Assembly (NCBI RefSeq): GCF_000002985.6
Contig: NC_003279.8
Location: forward strand, 9,858,001-9,922,000
Length of the DNA stretch: 64,000 nucleotides
Direction: 5' to 3'
Origin: Caenorhabditis elegans
Taxonomy: Eukaryota; Nematoda; Chromadorea; Rhabditida; Rhabditidae
Position 1 is the stretch's first letter. Every line of letters begins with the position of its first letter. This document shows positions 1 through 11,717 of the stretch, piece after piece. Both the position numbers and the translations under genes were made by a program. Under the pieces are notes generated by a model. That model was not told the origin of the DNA, did not search any database, and worked only from the letters and a program-made list of their open reading frames with translations.

Positions 1-1271
1 CTTAGCTTCTAAATTTAGTGTCCATTTTGAACTTTAAAAATTTCCACAAAAAATCCAACTTTTCTACAATCGCCCAGGAGATGTCTAATTGGCAGAAAAG
101 AAGCTCAGTTTGATCCGCTTTTCATATTTACTTGCAATCTTTGATGCCCTCTTTCTACTCTCTTTCACTCTTACTTCCTATTTCTTTGCGTCTTACTACG
201 TCGTTTTATTTTTTTCTGCTCCCGATGCCACTACCATCTCTATCCATTCGCATTTTGTTCGTTCGTCAATTTGAAATGGAACCAAGCGAGGGATGAGATG
301 AACATAGTGGAGCCCATTCGCTGATTGTGCGTGATTGTTGCTCTTTTTGCATGGCTTCAAGGGAGGTCACCACCACGCTTTGTTCAACTTCACTGGCACA
401 TCACGCTTGCTCTTGTATCTGCTACTCTCAACAGATGAGAGCCGCACGGGCATCGGGAACAAGAGAGTGTTCCCAAATGTGCGAAAGAGAAAATCGATGA
501 TCAGCTATGGAAAATTTGAAACAATATGTTGCAAGAAGATCTAAAGTATCTCACGAGGGTACTGTTCACTTTTGAAAATATGGAACTGAACTCCAAGTTC
601 CTAAATGAGCTTCTAAAAACTGTCTCATTGAATCCCTTTACTTCAGTTTAGTCGCATCTTTTTTATTGTTGCCAAAGAGTCGATCGATGGTGGTAGCCGT
701 GCCACTTGGAATATGTGTACCTCTTTTCTCTCAATTCTAACTTACTCTATTATTTTGACCGTCCACTCTGTCTTTCCTTCTTATCTCCTTTATATTCTTC
801 TTCTTCTTCTTCTTCAACCCCTACTCACACTGCCACCGACCGTTACCGTCGCCGTCTTCTTCTTTCTATTCTATTCTCTTTTTTTTGCTACTAGTAGTGC
901 TGTTGGTGTCGCTCCTTACCGTGTGCGCGGGGGTCGGCGACGCGCTGGGAGGTGGTGTCGATAACCTGAAATGTCCTTGAGGTTGTTATACGCCGTCGTC
1001 ATCGTCCGTCGGTGACCACTAGATGGAATAGTGACGGAAGAAAAATGAAGAAGTTTTTGGTTAAGTTAGCCCTGTATATTCTCTGATTTAAAAAATTCCC
1101 TAGGTTTATTAAAAATGTTTAACTTAATTTTCGCCCGATTTTCTTTTCCTCTTCCTTAAAAAATATGTATTTTCACTGGTTTCTTTCTTTCTTTTCATCT
1201 CCTCTCTCTCCCATTTTAGATTTTTCCTAGAAAACCTTCTCTCTGATCATCATAATCTTTTCAATTTTCAG

Positions 1272-1349
1272 ATCCACATAAAAACCACGGCATCGCCTAT
1301 GCGCCATTATTGTCCAAAACTCGGTGAAATTGGTTGAACTTTTCTAGAG
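1272..1349 (+). other. Candidate noncoding 5' UTR exon
   Basis: The segment has consensus splice signals on both sides: TTTTCAG ends at 1271 and GTGAGTG starts at 1350. It carries no long open frame. It lies 1.15 kb upstream of the first coding exon at 2503, which itself begins just after a 3' splice site. This fits a cis-spliced leader exon for the TMEM98-like gene, but transcript data would be needed to tell it from a chance pair of sites. Confidence 0.35.
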
Positions 1350-2280
1350 GTGAGTGAATTGTGCTCATTTTATTTTTATTCTCACTATGACTGTCAGTGA
1401 ATGATCGTCTTCAAACATTATTTTCGTGGGGGTGATGGATCAATGTAAAGAAATGGGGAGAGATGTAGAAAATGAAGAAAAAAACTAGTTTTTCGATTCG
1501 TCCGAAAGGGCATCGAAAATGGGAAAATATACGAACATCTGCGACATTTTAGGGTCACCGATATGGTCTTTTATAACCGAGAAACTTAATTCTAGTTATA
1601 GCTGAAATTCTTTCTAAAATTGTTTCCGGTCAGAAAATTCCAATCGATATATAATTTTGAACTAAATATAGGCTCCCAGAAAATAAATACGCACCGCAAA
1701 TACTTTTTTGGATAATAGAAAATAAAGGTGTATTAGAGAAAGTCTTGCGTCAAAAGCTTATTATATCTATCCTACTTCCCGATTCATCCTTTTCATCTCA
1801 AAAATCGTCTTTGGTGGCTAGCTTTTTGCAAAATCTAGCATATTTTGAATCTTCGAACATCGTTCCAATTTCTTCTCATTTGTATTTCTACGAGACACAA
1901 GCACAAAGCCTTCAGTCTAGACATATTTCTTGTAAAGCTGATGTCTTACTCTAGACGAACGCTGCAAATTTTTGAGTGTGAATATATTTCAGTATACTGA
2001 ATAAATTTTTAGAGAACACAAGAATATTGTTTTTTGTCAAAAGGTTAAAGCTATTAAATTTTTCTTGAAATTTCGTGCACTTTTAGTCATTCCTATACTT
2101 GGTAACATGTGTGAAACACCCGTCATTGTGCACTTTTGGTCATCTCTCAATAATATCACATCATTTTATCCATTTGTTATTTCAAAAACCGTCGAATTTC
2201 TTCCTCCTCTAGTTTAGCCAATCAGTTTCTTTTACATTAAGCTTCCCGAGGGACATTTACTTTCACACACTCGCCATCAA

Positions 2281-2288
2281 TCACGTGA
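2281..2288. promoter_or_regulatory. TCACGTGA E-box palindrome
   Basis: A perfect 8-bp palindrome, TCACGTGA, lies about 215 bp upstream of the TMEM98-like start codon, with a CATATATA stretch 12 bp further on. CACGTG cores are bound by bHLH-ZIP factors; in C. elegans these include HLH-30/TFEB and the MXL/MML proteins. That this copy is functional is inference from position only. Confidence 0.35.
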
Positions 2289-2502
2289 GATTGAGGTGTG
2301 CATATATAGGAAAGCTGTGCTGGGTAATACTTGAAACCAAAGACTCATGACAACGGCTCATTTAGTCTTCGCTTTCTTTTTTACATCAAATTATAGAGTA
2401 TAGAGATAACATATAATTTCGAGATTTTTATTTGTGGGATTATTGGAATGTACTTTTTAAACACACTAAAACTACTTTAATCGATTCTTTTTTCAGTTTC
2501 AG

Positions 2503-4299
2503 ATGGACATAGTAGTGGTTCTAGCACTAGTTGTGCTAGCCTTTGTCTTCATTCTATCGCTTCTCATCTTAGTCATCACATGTCAACGGAGAAGACTTTC
2601 CCGAGCCAAATCAAAGGTAAAATATCATTATAAGGATTTTTCTTATTCATTTTTTGTTTTTCAGATACTGGTTCCATTCGAAACTCCACCAAATCGATAT
2701 TCTCGTAATGCAGCAGCAATCAACAATATCGATGATATTGAGACAATGGAGCAATTGAATGGTCTTCTAGAAGAACTTTTGGATAGAAATCAATGGCTGT
2801 TTGAGGCACGTGGAATCATGCAACACGTTGTAGCTGTACTCACGATCAGCAAGAGTGTTACAACGAAATTGTCTGTAATTCAACTTCCAACATCTCCATC
2901 ACCATTCCACGATGCAATTAATATGGCGATGCGTAACATTTACCCACGATTCGATGATCTTGTGGAAAGTCTTGCTGCTCAACCAATTGATATGCGTCTG
3001 TTGGAAGCACGAGCTCTATCATTGGGTACTGTATGCTGGTCACTATACTTGCCGTATACACTTTTGGATGCAAAATATAAGGAATTGATGCAGAAGCCAT
3101 TGAATGAAATGAATCTTCATCTAGTAACAATCAGAACTGCAGCACATCTTGTTTCTATGGCAGAAAAAGGTGCAGAAGATGTGAGTATTCAATGAACTAG
3201 AAATTTTAATTAATGAATTTTACAGAAGCTTAATATCGTCGATTTGAAAGATCATTTGATGCGAATGCGACGTCAAATCCGGGGAGATATGTTGCTTGAT
3301 GATGATTATGAGACAGAAGATGACTTGGATGATGTAGAAGAAGTTGATGACGAGGCACATGATCCAGATGGACTTGTTGTCAAAAATAAAATCGGAAAAG
3401 ATCATGAAAAGATCCCGTTGGTCGAGTCAGAAGCAATAATTGATATGATCGAGTTGACCAGAGGTGTGTGATATTAAATATGTATTTCATTCAACAATAT
3501 TTCTTATTTCAGTCCCCGTCGTCGAGCAAGAACAACTCTTGAAGAGCAACGGTGTATCTGATCAAAAACATACACCAATTCTACATCTTCACTATCATCA
3601 TCATCATCCTCATCACATGACCAATGGATCGTTGAATACTGTTGAAGAGATCAATGAGGATGATCATCACGGAGAAGGGTAGGTTATTATGAAAATAAAT
3701 ATGTACTTATCAAAAGTTGGATGATTCGCTTTAGATTTTTGATGAGATCATTTTTGAATTAAAATCGCTTTTAAAAATCAAAGTTTCCAAATATTCGTAG
3801 CTAAATAATAATAAAACATTTTAAAAAATCTGAAATCTGAAAAATTACCTCTTTTGCTGTTGAAAATTTTCCAATTTTTTTGTGTTTATTTTTTTCAAAA
3901 AATTTTCCATTTAACTATTTTTGTTCTCTTTTTTCGAAAGAAAATGTTATCTCATTTAATTATCATAAGGTTTTGAAAATATTGGTTGTAAAAACATAAA
4001 ATATTCTCACAATCTTATGAGAATTATATTGGATAACATTTTTTTTCCGGAAAAAAGGAACAAAACGGGTGAAATCGATAGCTCAAAAAAAAAGAAAACG
4101 GGTGAAAAAATAAGAAAAAAAAGCGTGCCGCAGTTTTGCGAAATTAAGCTCCTCCCATTTTATTGTGCAATGCGGATTTCAACAGTAAAGCGCTTCTTTC
4201 AATCATATTGTTTTTTTCAGAACTTCAACGTCATGTTCTTCGTCATCGACATCTTCAGCTTCCTCACATTCCGCTCACCCAATCGACCCAAAAGCATGA
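2503..4299 (+). CDS. TMEM98-like single-pass membrane protein, five coding exons
   Basis: Exons: 2503-2616, 2665-3180, 3226-3463, 3513-3678 and probably 4221-4299; 370 codons. The start ATG follows tandem 3' splice sites, which fits trans-splicing. Residues 2-27 form one hydrophobic segment followed by QRRR, a type III signal-anchor pattern. The next 170 residues match the TMEM98 fold region: LEELLDRNQWLFEARGIMQH, then PRFDDLVESL and LLEARALSLG. Human TMEM98 is about 226 residues. This protein adds an acidic stretch (DDLDDVEEVDDE) and a His-rich stretch (HLHYHHHHPHH) at the C terminus. Translation can instead stop at TAG 3680-3682 if the donor GTAGGT at 3679 is not used, giving 345 residues. 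Human TMEM98 is reported to bind and inhibit MYRF self-cleavage; a matching role here is inference. The next gene is 1.3 kb downstream, too far for a typical operon. Confidence 0.85.
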
Positions 4300-5598
4300 C
4301 GCCAAAAGCTGTGATGTTCAAATCATGTTCGCAACTCACAGCTTCTCAATTCCGCGATTCTCAGTTTCTGTATGTGTCGATGATCTAGGCAAAAAACACG
4401 CACAAAAAGTGCATCCACAATGCCATTTTTAATGTATATACAAAATATTTTCCCGTTCCATTCGCATATCCCCATTTCTTTTTCCCTTTTGAGTTATTTC
4501 TTTTTCTTACTGTTGTGTGTGTTCTTCTTTTTTTTGTTTATCTCTAAGTTCCCATGTTACTTTCAAATCTCTATTGTTATTTCTCTTCTCGTTTACGCAC
4601 CTGGACCTCTCGTTTTAAACCGAATCGCGGGCCCCGTTAATTTTGATGACTTTTATCTCTTAAGCCTAATCGAGTACACACGTTTTCAGAACCAAATACC
4701 TCGCACCCGAATATCCTTTCCCATAATTTGTGTGGCGAGAGACGGAAACTGACACAGAGGGTGAAATATTTCGTAATATTTTATCACACTTTGTCTGTGG
4801 ACTCTCTCAGTTCCACACTATGCCAACTACCTCTATCTCTCCACCCTCTCTCTTTTTACATCCATATTTCACTCGAATAACTGTATACAAAACGCTAGAA
4901 AAACGGGCTCCGAAGTTTTGTAGTATTATTTACAAACACTTATCCAATATTCTAATATTTTCACTTATCTTTCTGTTCTCAACCTATTTTTATTGTTACC
5001 TCCTTTTTTGCATATTCAATGTTCTTCCAGAGCATTGAAACGGAAAATGAGATTTTGGAATTCGAAGATTAATATCTGAAATTATAAGCTCTACGAATTT
5101 CAAGATATCTTTTTCTCATCATCTCTGCGTCTCATACAATTCTCTCACACACTTCAGGTTCTCTCTTCCCCGTCCCCGTCTCTCTCTCTAATTATATCTA
5201 AAGTTACATACAAACTCTCTCTTGTACCCCGTCCCGATTTACGGTGCCGGCAATGCTGGTACGGTAACACACGGCTTTTGATGCATCGGGTATTACTCTT
5301 ATTTTTCCAACTTAAAACCCCAAAATTATGTACATTTTGAAAACCTCCTGCATGCCTCTACAGTTCTCCCTTTTTCTCTGTTTCTCCATCTCAAAAACTG
5401 TATTTCTTTTTTTCTCCAAATTATGAATTATATTGCAAAAACCCTCACGAAAGATCAAAAACATCATAAAATCAAATAAAAATTAATAATTAAATGTTTT
5501 CAATATTGTTACTCTAGATCTCTGGAGTATTCAAAATTCTCGCATATTTCTTAAATTGCTATTACAGATTTTCAGATATTTTATTTCAGACTGACGCA
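4300..5598. other. Intergenic region between the TMEM98-like and EFL1-like genes
   Basis: Pyrimidine-rich DNA with CT-rich runs, especially at 5161-5215, and no frame with coding character or splice context. The first part probably holds the 3' UTR of the TMEM98-like gene. A TTATTTCAG acceptor at 5581-5589 sits 9 bp before the EFL1-like ATG and is a good SL trans-splice site. Confidence 0.6.
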
Positions 5599-8500
5599 AT
5601 GGAAAGCCTTGAAACAGCTTTAAAACAGGCAGCGGCAACGGTGAGGACTTTTTTAGATTAAAATTTTTATAATAAAAAAAAAAGAATTTAACCGACGATT
5701 TTTAAGTTTCCTCACATTTTTTTATACGTTGATGAGTAAAAAAACGTAAGTATACATATAAATGTATTTAAAAAAAAAGGAAAATGACCAAAATTTAAAG
5801 CTATTTTGAAAATTTATGTAAAAAATTGCAGAAACCCGCTGAGCATATCCGAAATGTCTGTCTTGTCGCTCACGTGGATCATGGAAAAACCAGTTTTGCA
5901 GATTCTCTGGTTTCAGCCAATGCTGTTATTTCTAGTAAAAACTTTAAAAATGTCTAACTCGACAACGATTATCTAAATTTTCAGGTCGAATGGCGGGAAA
6001 ATTACGTTATATGGACAGTCGAGAAGATGAACAAACACGTGGAATTACTATGAAATCCAGTGGAATCAGTTTGCTCTGTGAGCCACTTCTCATCAATCTC
6101 ATTGATAGTCCGGGACACGTGGATTTTTCTGGAGAAGTGACGTCAGCATTGATTCTTTCCGATATTGCACTTCTGTTGATTGATGTTATTGAAGGAATTT
6201 GCTCACAAACAGAAGCTCTTATTCGTCAAGTTATCAGAAATGGTCAAGCAATGATTCTTGTTATCAATAAAATCGATCGATTGAGAGTTGAACTGAAAAT
6301 GTCGTCAAGTGAAGCATATCAACATATGTCTCGTCTTATTGAAGGAGTCAATAGTTGCATTAGTCAGGTTCTTGGAGGAATTGTATTAGAAGATGATACA
6401 TGGGGAAATATCGAAGAATCGGAAGCAAAACTTCATTTTGATCCTGCAAAAGGAAATGTTATTTTCTCATCAGCACTTCATTCATACGCTTTTGGATGCG
6501 AAGACTTTGCTCAAATAGCTGCTGAAAAAATGAAAGTAGAAAAATCGGCATTACTTCCTGCAATGTTCGGAGATTTTTGGATTGATTCGACTGGGTCTAT
6601 CAGAGATGGAGCAGCAGTTAAGAATAAGGCAACACTGTTCGAAAGAATCGTTTTAGAACCACTTTGGAGAATTCACGATCTTGGACTTGTTGAAAATGAT
6701 GCTACCAAGCTTGCCGAAGCTGCAAAAAAGCTTGGAATTAATTTAAAATCCAGAAGAGCCAATGAAGCTTTCGACGAACTTATGAGAACTTGGTTGCCAC
6801 TTCCAAAAGCAAGTTTCAGAGCAGTAGCAAGAGCTCCAAATGTTAGATCAACATTTGATACTCAACATCGATTGGATCATCTGACAGGTCATCGTCTGGA
6901 TCATCCATTAAGAAAATTCGTTCTCGAATGTAATCCTGAAGCAATGACACTGGTTTTTGTTGTGAAACTTCTTCAGACAGAAGACAAAAATCTCACTTCT
7001 CGTAGAGCAATTTGTCGTGTTCTCAGTGGGACACTGCGTAAAGGAGACACTTTATACGTCCTTCAACAACAAAATGTGAGTTTTATTTCTTAGAATATTC
7101 GAAGAATCGAAATTGGAATAATTTTGGGAAGAAAATTAGAAAAATTTACTGTTTTCATTTTATTTTTCCTCGAAATAAATTATTAGAGAATTAAAAAAAA
7201 TTAATTTTTCGATTTTTCTAATTTAAAAAAATGTTGAAAAATATTATTCGCAAATTACAAGAATTAAAGATGTAGCAAATATATCTTGATTTTGATGTAA
7301 AAATAATTCAAAAAATTTCAATGAAAAAAATGAGCGGAAATTATTAAAATTCGAGTTTTTCTCTGAACGAAAAAGGAAACAATTTTTCCAAAAAAAAAAA
7401 GCTATGCCTACCAAGGTGTCACAAAAAAAATACAAAATTTTCTTTTTTTTTTGGTTTTCCAGAGTCAATAGAAAAATTGAAAAAAAGCATGTTCAGACAA
7501 GACTATGTTTTTTGTTTTAAAAAGGAACAACTTTTTATTGTTTTTCTTTTGGAAAATCGTTTGTTTCCCAAATTATCGGAAAATCAAAAAAAAAATAAAA
7601 AAAAATTGAAAAACGAACATTTTCGGTTTTCCGATATTTTAAAACCCAAATAAATTAAATTAATATTTAAAAAATAACATGTTAAATAGGTTCCTACAAA
7701 CATTATCTCTAATAAAATAATTTTTGATTTTTTTTGAAGATTGTCTGATATTGGCATTTTTTTCGGAACCTGTTTGAAATTATGTCCTAAAAAAATCTTT
7801 CAAAATTGTTTTTAATTTGAAAAAATATTTTTTCAGAATAGCAGCGAAGTGACTTCTACAAAAATCGATCGAATTTCAATTCTTCGTGGTCGTGATTCAA
7901 TTCCAACCGATACAGTAACATCAGGAATGATTTGTACTATTGATGCAGAAATTCTATTACAAAATACTACTCTCTGTGAGAAACCGGATTTCCCTTGTCT
8001 CAAAATTGGATCTCAAACTGGAGAAGCTTTGGTTAGAGTTTCGATCAGTACTCAACAATTGGATGATATGGACGATTTAAGAGAAAAATTGAAATTATTA
8101 GCTCTACTTGATACAAGTCTGAAAGTGATGGAATTGGAAAATGGAGAATTAGCAATGGTGACAGCTGGAGAAGTACATTTACAAAAATGTATCAAGGATT
8201 TAAATGATTTGGGACTTGTGGATTTAGATGTCTCTGAACCAATTGTTCCATTTATGGAGACTGTAATTGAAGATTCTGTACTCTCAGCACCACAAATTAT
8301 TGAACAAGAGACCGAATGCCGTATTCGAGAAGCTTTATATATCAAATTGAGAGTTGTTCCATTGGGAGATGCCGTTGTCGAGGTTAGGACTTTTTTTTGA
8401 AATTTTTTGAATTGTAAAAACATAGTCTAAAATTAGGAAAATTATTTAGTACTTTTTAAAAAATTAAAAAATTGCGAAAAAAATTAATTCGGAAACATTT

Positions 8501-10930
8501 TTGAATTAAAAAATCGCATGATGGTTACTGTAACGCGACCAAATTTTCTTTTTTTGTTCTAATTTTCTTTGAAAATGAAAAAAAAACACTCCGCAAAATA
8601 AAAAATTTTTTAACCGGTATCGATTTTTCAGGAAAAATCGAAAAATCGAAAAACGAAAGTTCAAAAAATGAAACATCAGAAAACGTATAATTAAAAAAAG
8701 GTATAATTACCAATAAATAGTTTCGAGCTATTTTTCGAAAAATCAAAAAAAAAATCAAAATATCGGAAAAACCCGACACCCTTGGTTTTGAAAGGTTTCA
8801 AAGTTATCTAAAAAATTCGATAAAAATATAATAAATGGGAAAAAAGGAAGCAAAGCGGAATTTTGCCGAATTGAAATGAAATTATTGGAGAACATTTTTT
8901 TTAATTTAAAATTCTCAGGTTATTATGCATTTCAGAGAAATTTTATATGTATAATTTAAATCAAAATCCTCAACGAACTCGGCATTTCGTCACAACTTTT
9001 ACACCAACTTTAGCAACTTAAGCGCCAATTTTAGCGTTTTGCAACTTATCCACCAATTTTAGCAACTTTTTAACCAAGTTTAGCCAATTCTAGAAAAATT
9101 TTCAGTGCAAATTTTGAGGGCATCCCCAACTTTAACCTATTTTGCCCAACTTTAGCAACTTTTTTACCAAAATTTAGCAACTTTTGCACTTGGCATTTCT
9201 AAAGTTGCTAAAGTTGGTGGATAAGTTGCGGCGATTTGCCGAGGAACCTTCAATTTTTCAGTTGCTCGACAAAAATTCTTCGTTAATTTCATCGATTCGT
9301 CGAGGAGAAGCCGATCAAACCGAAATTGATGAGTTCCAAAAAAGATTTACATCCGTTTGTCTGGAAACGCTTCCAACATTGAAAGGATCTTGGTGGTTTC
9401 GAAAACCGAAGGAAGTGATTGAATCAATGATTGATCAAATTTGGGCATTTGGACCAGAAAGAGCAAGAGCCAATATTCTATTCAATAATGTTCAAAATTA
9501 TGATAGAGATTCCGTTTGGAGAAAAACAGAATTTGGTGTTAGAAGATATGATCAAGCACTTGTCGCTGGATTTGAATTATTCTGTAATACTGGACCACTT
9601 TGCAATGAAATTATGCACGGAATAGCAGTTATTGTTGAAGAATGGAATGTTGATGAAGAAGATGGAGCTATTGGAGGACAAATGATGACTGCAATAAAAG
9701 CTTCATGCTCTGCTGCTGCTAAAAAACTTGCACTCCGCCTTGTCGCTGCCATGTACCGGTGTACTGTAACTACAGCCAGTCAGGCATTGGGAAAAGTTCA
9801 TGCCGTTTTGTCACAAAGAAAATCGAAAGTAGGAATGGAGAATTGTAGAACATTTTCAAATATAGTTAGAGATTATAAATTTAAATATTTATATCCATCA
9901 GGGCAGTAGATTTTTCGCTTTTTTGAAGAAAAAAAACGATTCTATTTTAAAAACCGAAAATCCTGATAACTGATAAATTTAAATTTTACATGTTTTCAAA
10001 AAAAAAAAACACTAGAAAATTTAGAAAGAGTGCGATTTCGATGAAAATATTCAAGTTTTCAAAATAAAATTTCAAATTTACAAAAAATTAATTTTTAATT
10101 TTTTTTCCGAAAAAAAAATCCGAAATATTCTGATATAGCTCTAAAAATGACACTCGAAATTATGAAAAGTTAAATTTTGACCAAAATATTTAAGTTTTTC
10201 AATATATAATTTCAAATTTACAAAACTTTCCTTTTTTTTCAATTTTTCGGCTTCGAAAATTTCCTTTTTTTTGTTTTCGAATATAAACCTGAAATCCATG
10301 TCAATATTTAATGTGATTTGCCCATTGAGCATGTGAACGAAGTATTTAATTTTTGTAATTTTCGACGCATCTGTGCAAATAACGTATATATGGAGAGAAT
10401 ATAATGAATGAATCTTCTTTCCAACTATAATCTAAATAGATTTTATGGTTTAGTGTGCCGATTAAACAAATAAATACGGTATATCCAATCTCATTTATAT
10501 GAGCATTTTGTTTCAAAAATTTCGAATTTTGACTATTACTTTAATGGCGTTGTATAAATACTAAATTTTAAATAAAAAATAATTTTGAATTCAGGTACTC
10601 TCCGAGGACATCAATGAAGCTACAAATTTATTCGAAGTGGTCTCCCTAATGCCCGTCGTCGAATCGTTCTCTTTCTGTGATCAACTTCGCAAGTTCACAT
10701 CTGGAATGGCTTCTGCTCAACTTCAATTTTCTCACTGGCAAGTCATTGACGAGGATCCTTACTGGACGCCGTCTACATTGGAAGAAATTGAAGAATTCGG
10801 ATTGAAGGGAGACAGTCCGAATCATGCAAGAGGATATATGGATGCAGTTAGAAGACGTAAAGGACTGCCAACCGAGGACCTGATTGTGGAGTCGGCGGAG
10901 AAGCAGAGGAATTTGAAAAAGAATAAATAA
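5599..10930 (+). CDS. EFL1/Ria1-type ribosome-maturation GTPase (EF-2 paralogue)
   Basis: Exons: 5599-5640, 5832-5934, 5985-7075, 7837-8382, 9262-9828 and 10595-10930; 894 residues in frame throughout. GTPase motifs are intact: G1 AHVDHGKT (27-34), G2 TRGIT (66-70), G3 DSPGH (89-93) and G4 NKID (143-146). Later exons show EF-2-like domains, and the C terminus (MPVVESFSFCDQLR, FTSGMASAQL, YMDAVRRRKGL) aligns with the end of human EFL1 rather than EF-2. There is no EF-2 diphthamide-loop motif. Known family role: with SBDS, EFL1 uses GTP hydrolysis to release eIF6 from pre-60S subunits in the cytoplasm. The human and yeast proteins are about 1,110-1,120 residues, so this one is shorter, mainly in the central insert. 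I believe it is cosmid gene K10C3.5. The introns before exons 4, 5 and 6 are large (761, 879 and 766 bp). Confidence 0.93.
8990..9235. repeat. Tandem and inverted CAACTTTAGCAACTT-type repeat in an EFL1-like intron
   Basis: This part of the 879-bp intron 8383-9261 is built from degenerate units resembling CCAACTTTAGCAACTT. One block, 9041-9069, is the reverse complement of 9201-9229 with a single mismatch over 29 bp, so the segment can fold back on itself. The repeat ends about 30 bp before the splice acceptor of exon 5 (AG at 9260-9261). It looks like a decayed foldback or satellite element rather than coding DNA. Confidence 0.75.
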
Positions 10931-11717
10931 TTTTTTTTTAGTTTCGTGATATTTTTTGTTGTTTGAATTTCCGGTTTTGACACATTTTAATCTTGTTGAT
11001 TGTTTTACTTGTTTTTTTTTGTTCGTTTTTTTCAAAGAAATAATTAAATTGAAATCATCAATTTGAACTTTTCGAAAATATTTGCTCCAAAAATGTTAAC
11101 TTATCATATAAGGCATATCTGAAACATTTTAATTTCACTCGGTTAACACTGTTTCATTCACGTGTGGTGGTGTCAACGACCTGATGGGTATAGCGTAGTA
11201 CGGGAGAGAGGGTCGAGAGGAACTTTCTTACAATCTTTCTCTACCTCTTTTCATCTATTCATCTCTAAAGGTCTGCGCCTCTCCTGTTATCGATTGTCAA
11301 CGTGCTGTGGGTGGTTGGCTGTCGTTGTTTGGTGTCTCTGTCAACTCCATTCTCTCTAGTTTTTCATATTTCTCGACATGTTTGACCAACCACTGTCTCT
11401 TTTTTGTCCTTCTAACCGACTGGCCTGCCAGCTTTAGCTTCTTCTTCTTTTTCACCATTTTCTTTTCTTTTTTTTTCGTTTCCTTTCTGTTTGCCAGTAG
11501 TTCAGCTTTTTTCCACAATCAAAAGTTCATAGATTTAATGACTGACTTTAAATGAGACGACGCCGGTCCCAATTAGCTTTGAGAGTACAAAGTACGGGGC
11601 ATCGAACAACACTGAACTACATAATGTAGTCTCTCACTTCCTGTTTATATGGGGTGATTCGCAAACTCCTTGTATATACTCATCATTTTGTTAGTCAACT
11701 CATTCCGTTCTCACGAT
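10931..11717. other. Intergenic and 5' region upstream of nhr-49
   Basis: No gene is supported. A CACGTG E-box is at 11159-11164 inside TTCACGTGTGG. From about 11215 to 11520 the sequence is strongly pyrimidine-rich. The last 150 bp contain a TATATA-like stretch at about 11672 and lead into the first nhr-49 ATG at 11718. The region probably holds the 3' UTR of the EFL1-like gene and the distal nhr-49 promoter. Confidence 0.5.

Larger units (their letters stand above)
1..2502. other. Noncoding upstream region with one candidate 5' UTR exon
   Basis: No coding region is supported here. The short open frames at 89-274, 335-544 and 706-964 lack splice context and look like translated pyrimidine-rich DNA. 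At 1272-1349 a stretch is bounded by a good 3' splice site (TTTTCAG ending at 1271) and a good donor (GTGAGTG from 1350). It contains no long frame, so it could be a noncoding 5' exon of the TMEM98-like gene that starts at 2503. A CTT-rich microsatellite lies at about 798-816. A perfect TCACGTGA palindrome is at 2281-2288, followed by a CATATATA stretch. The first kilobase may belong to a gene outside the window, but nothing in it can be assigned. Confidence 0.5.

Noticed and set aside
335-964. Open frames upstream of the TMEM98-like gene (335-544, 706-894, 713-964)
   Set aside because: Low-complexity, pyrimidine-driven Ser/Leu/Phe sequence with no splice signals and no recognisable domain.
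4017-5038. Four overlapping plus-strand frames between the TMEM98-like and EFL1-like genes
   Set aside because: Phe/Ser/Leu-rich translations of CT-rich DNA; only the 4221-4299 part fits a spliced exon, in another frame.
9184-9261. Coding extension upstream of EFL1-like exon 5
   Set aside because: The frame stays open, but it runs through the foldback repeat and past a consensus TTTTTCAG acceptor; homology starts after the acceptor.
11149-11156. CTGTTTCA, the upstream motif of 21U-RNA genes
   Set aside because: A single 8-mer is expected by chance, and piRNA loci of this type are concentrated on chromosome IV.
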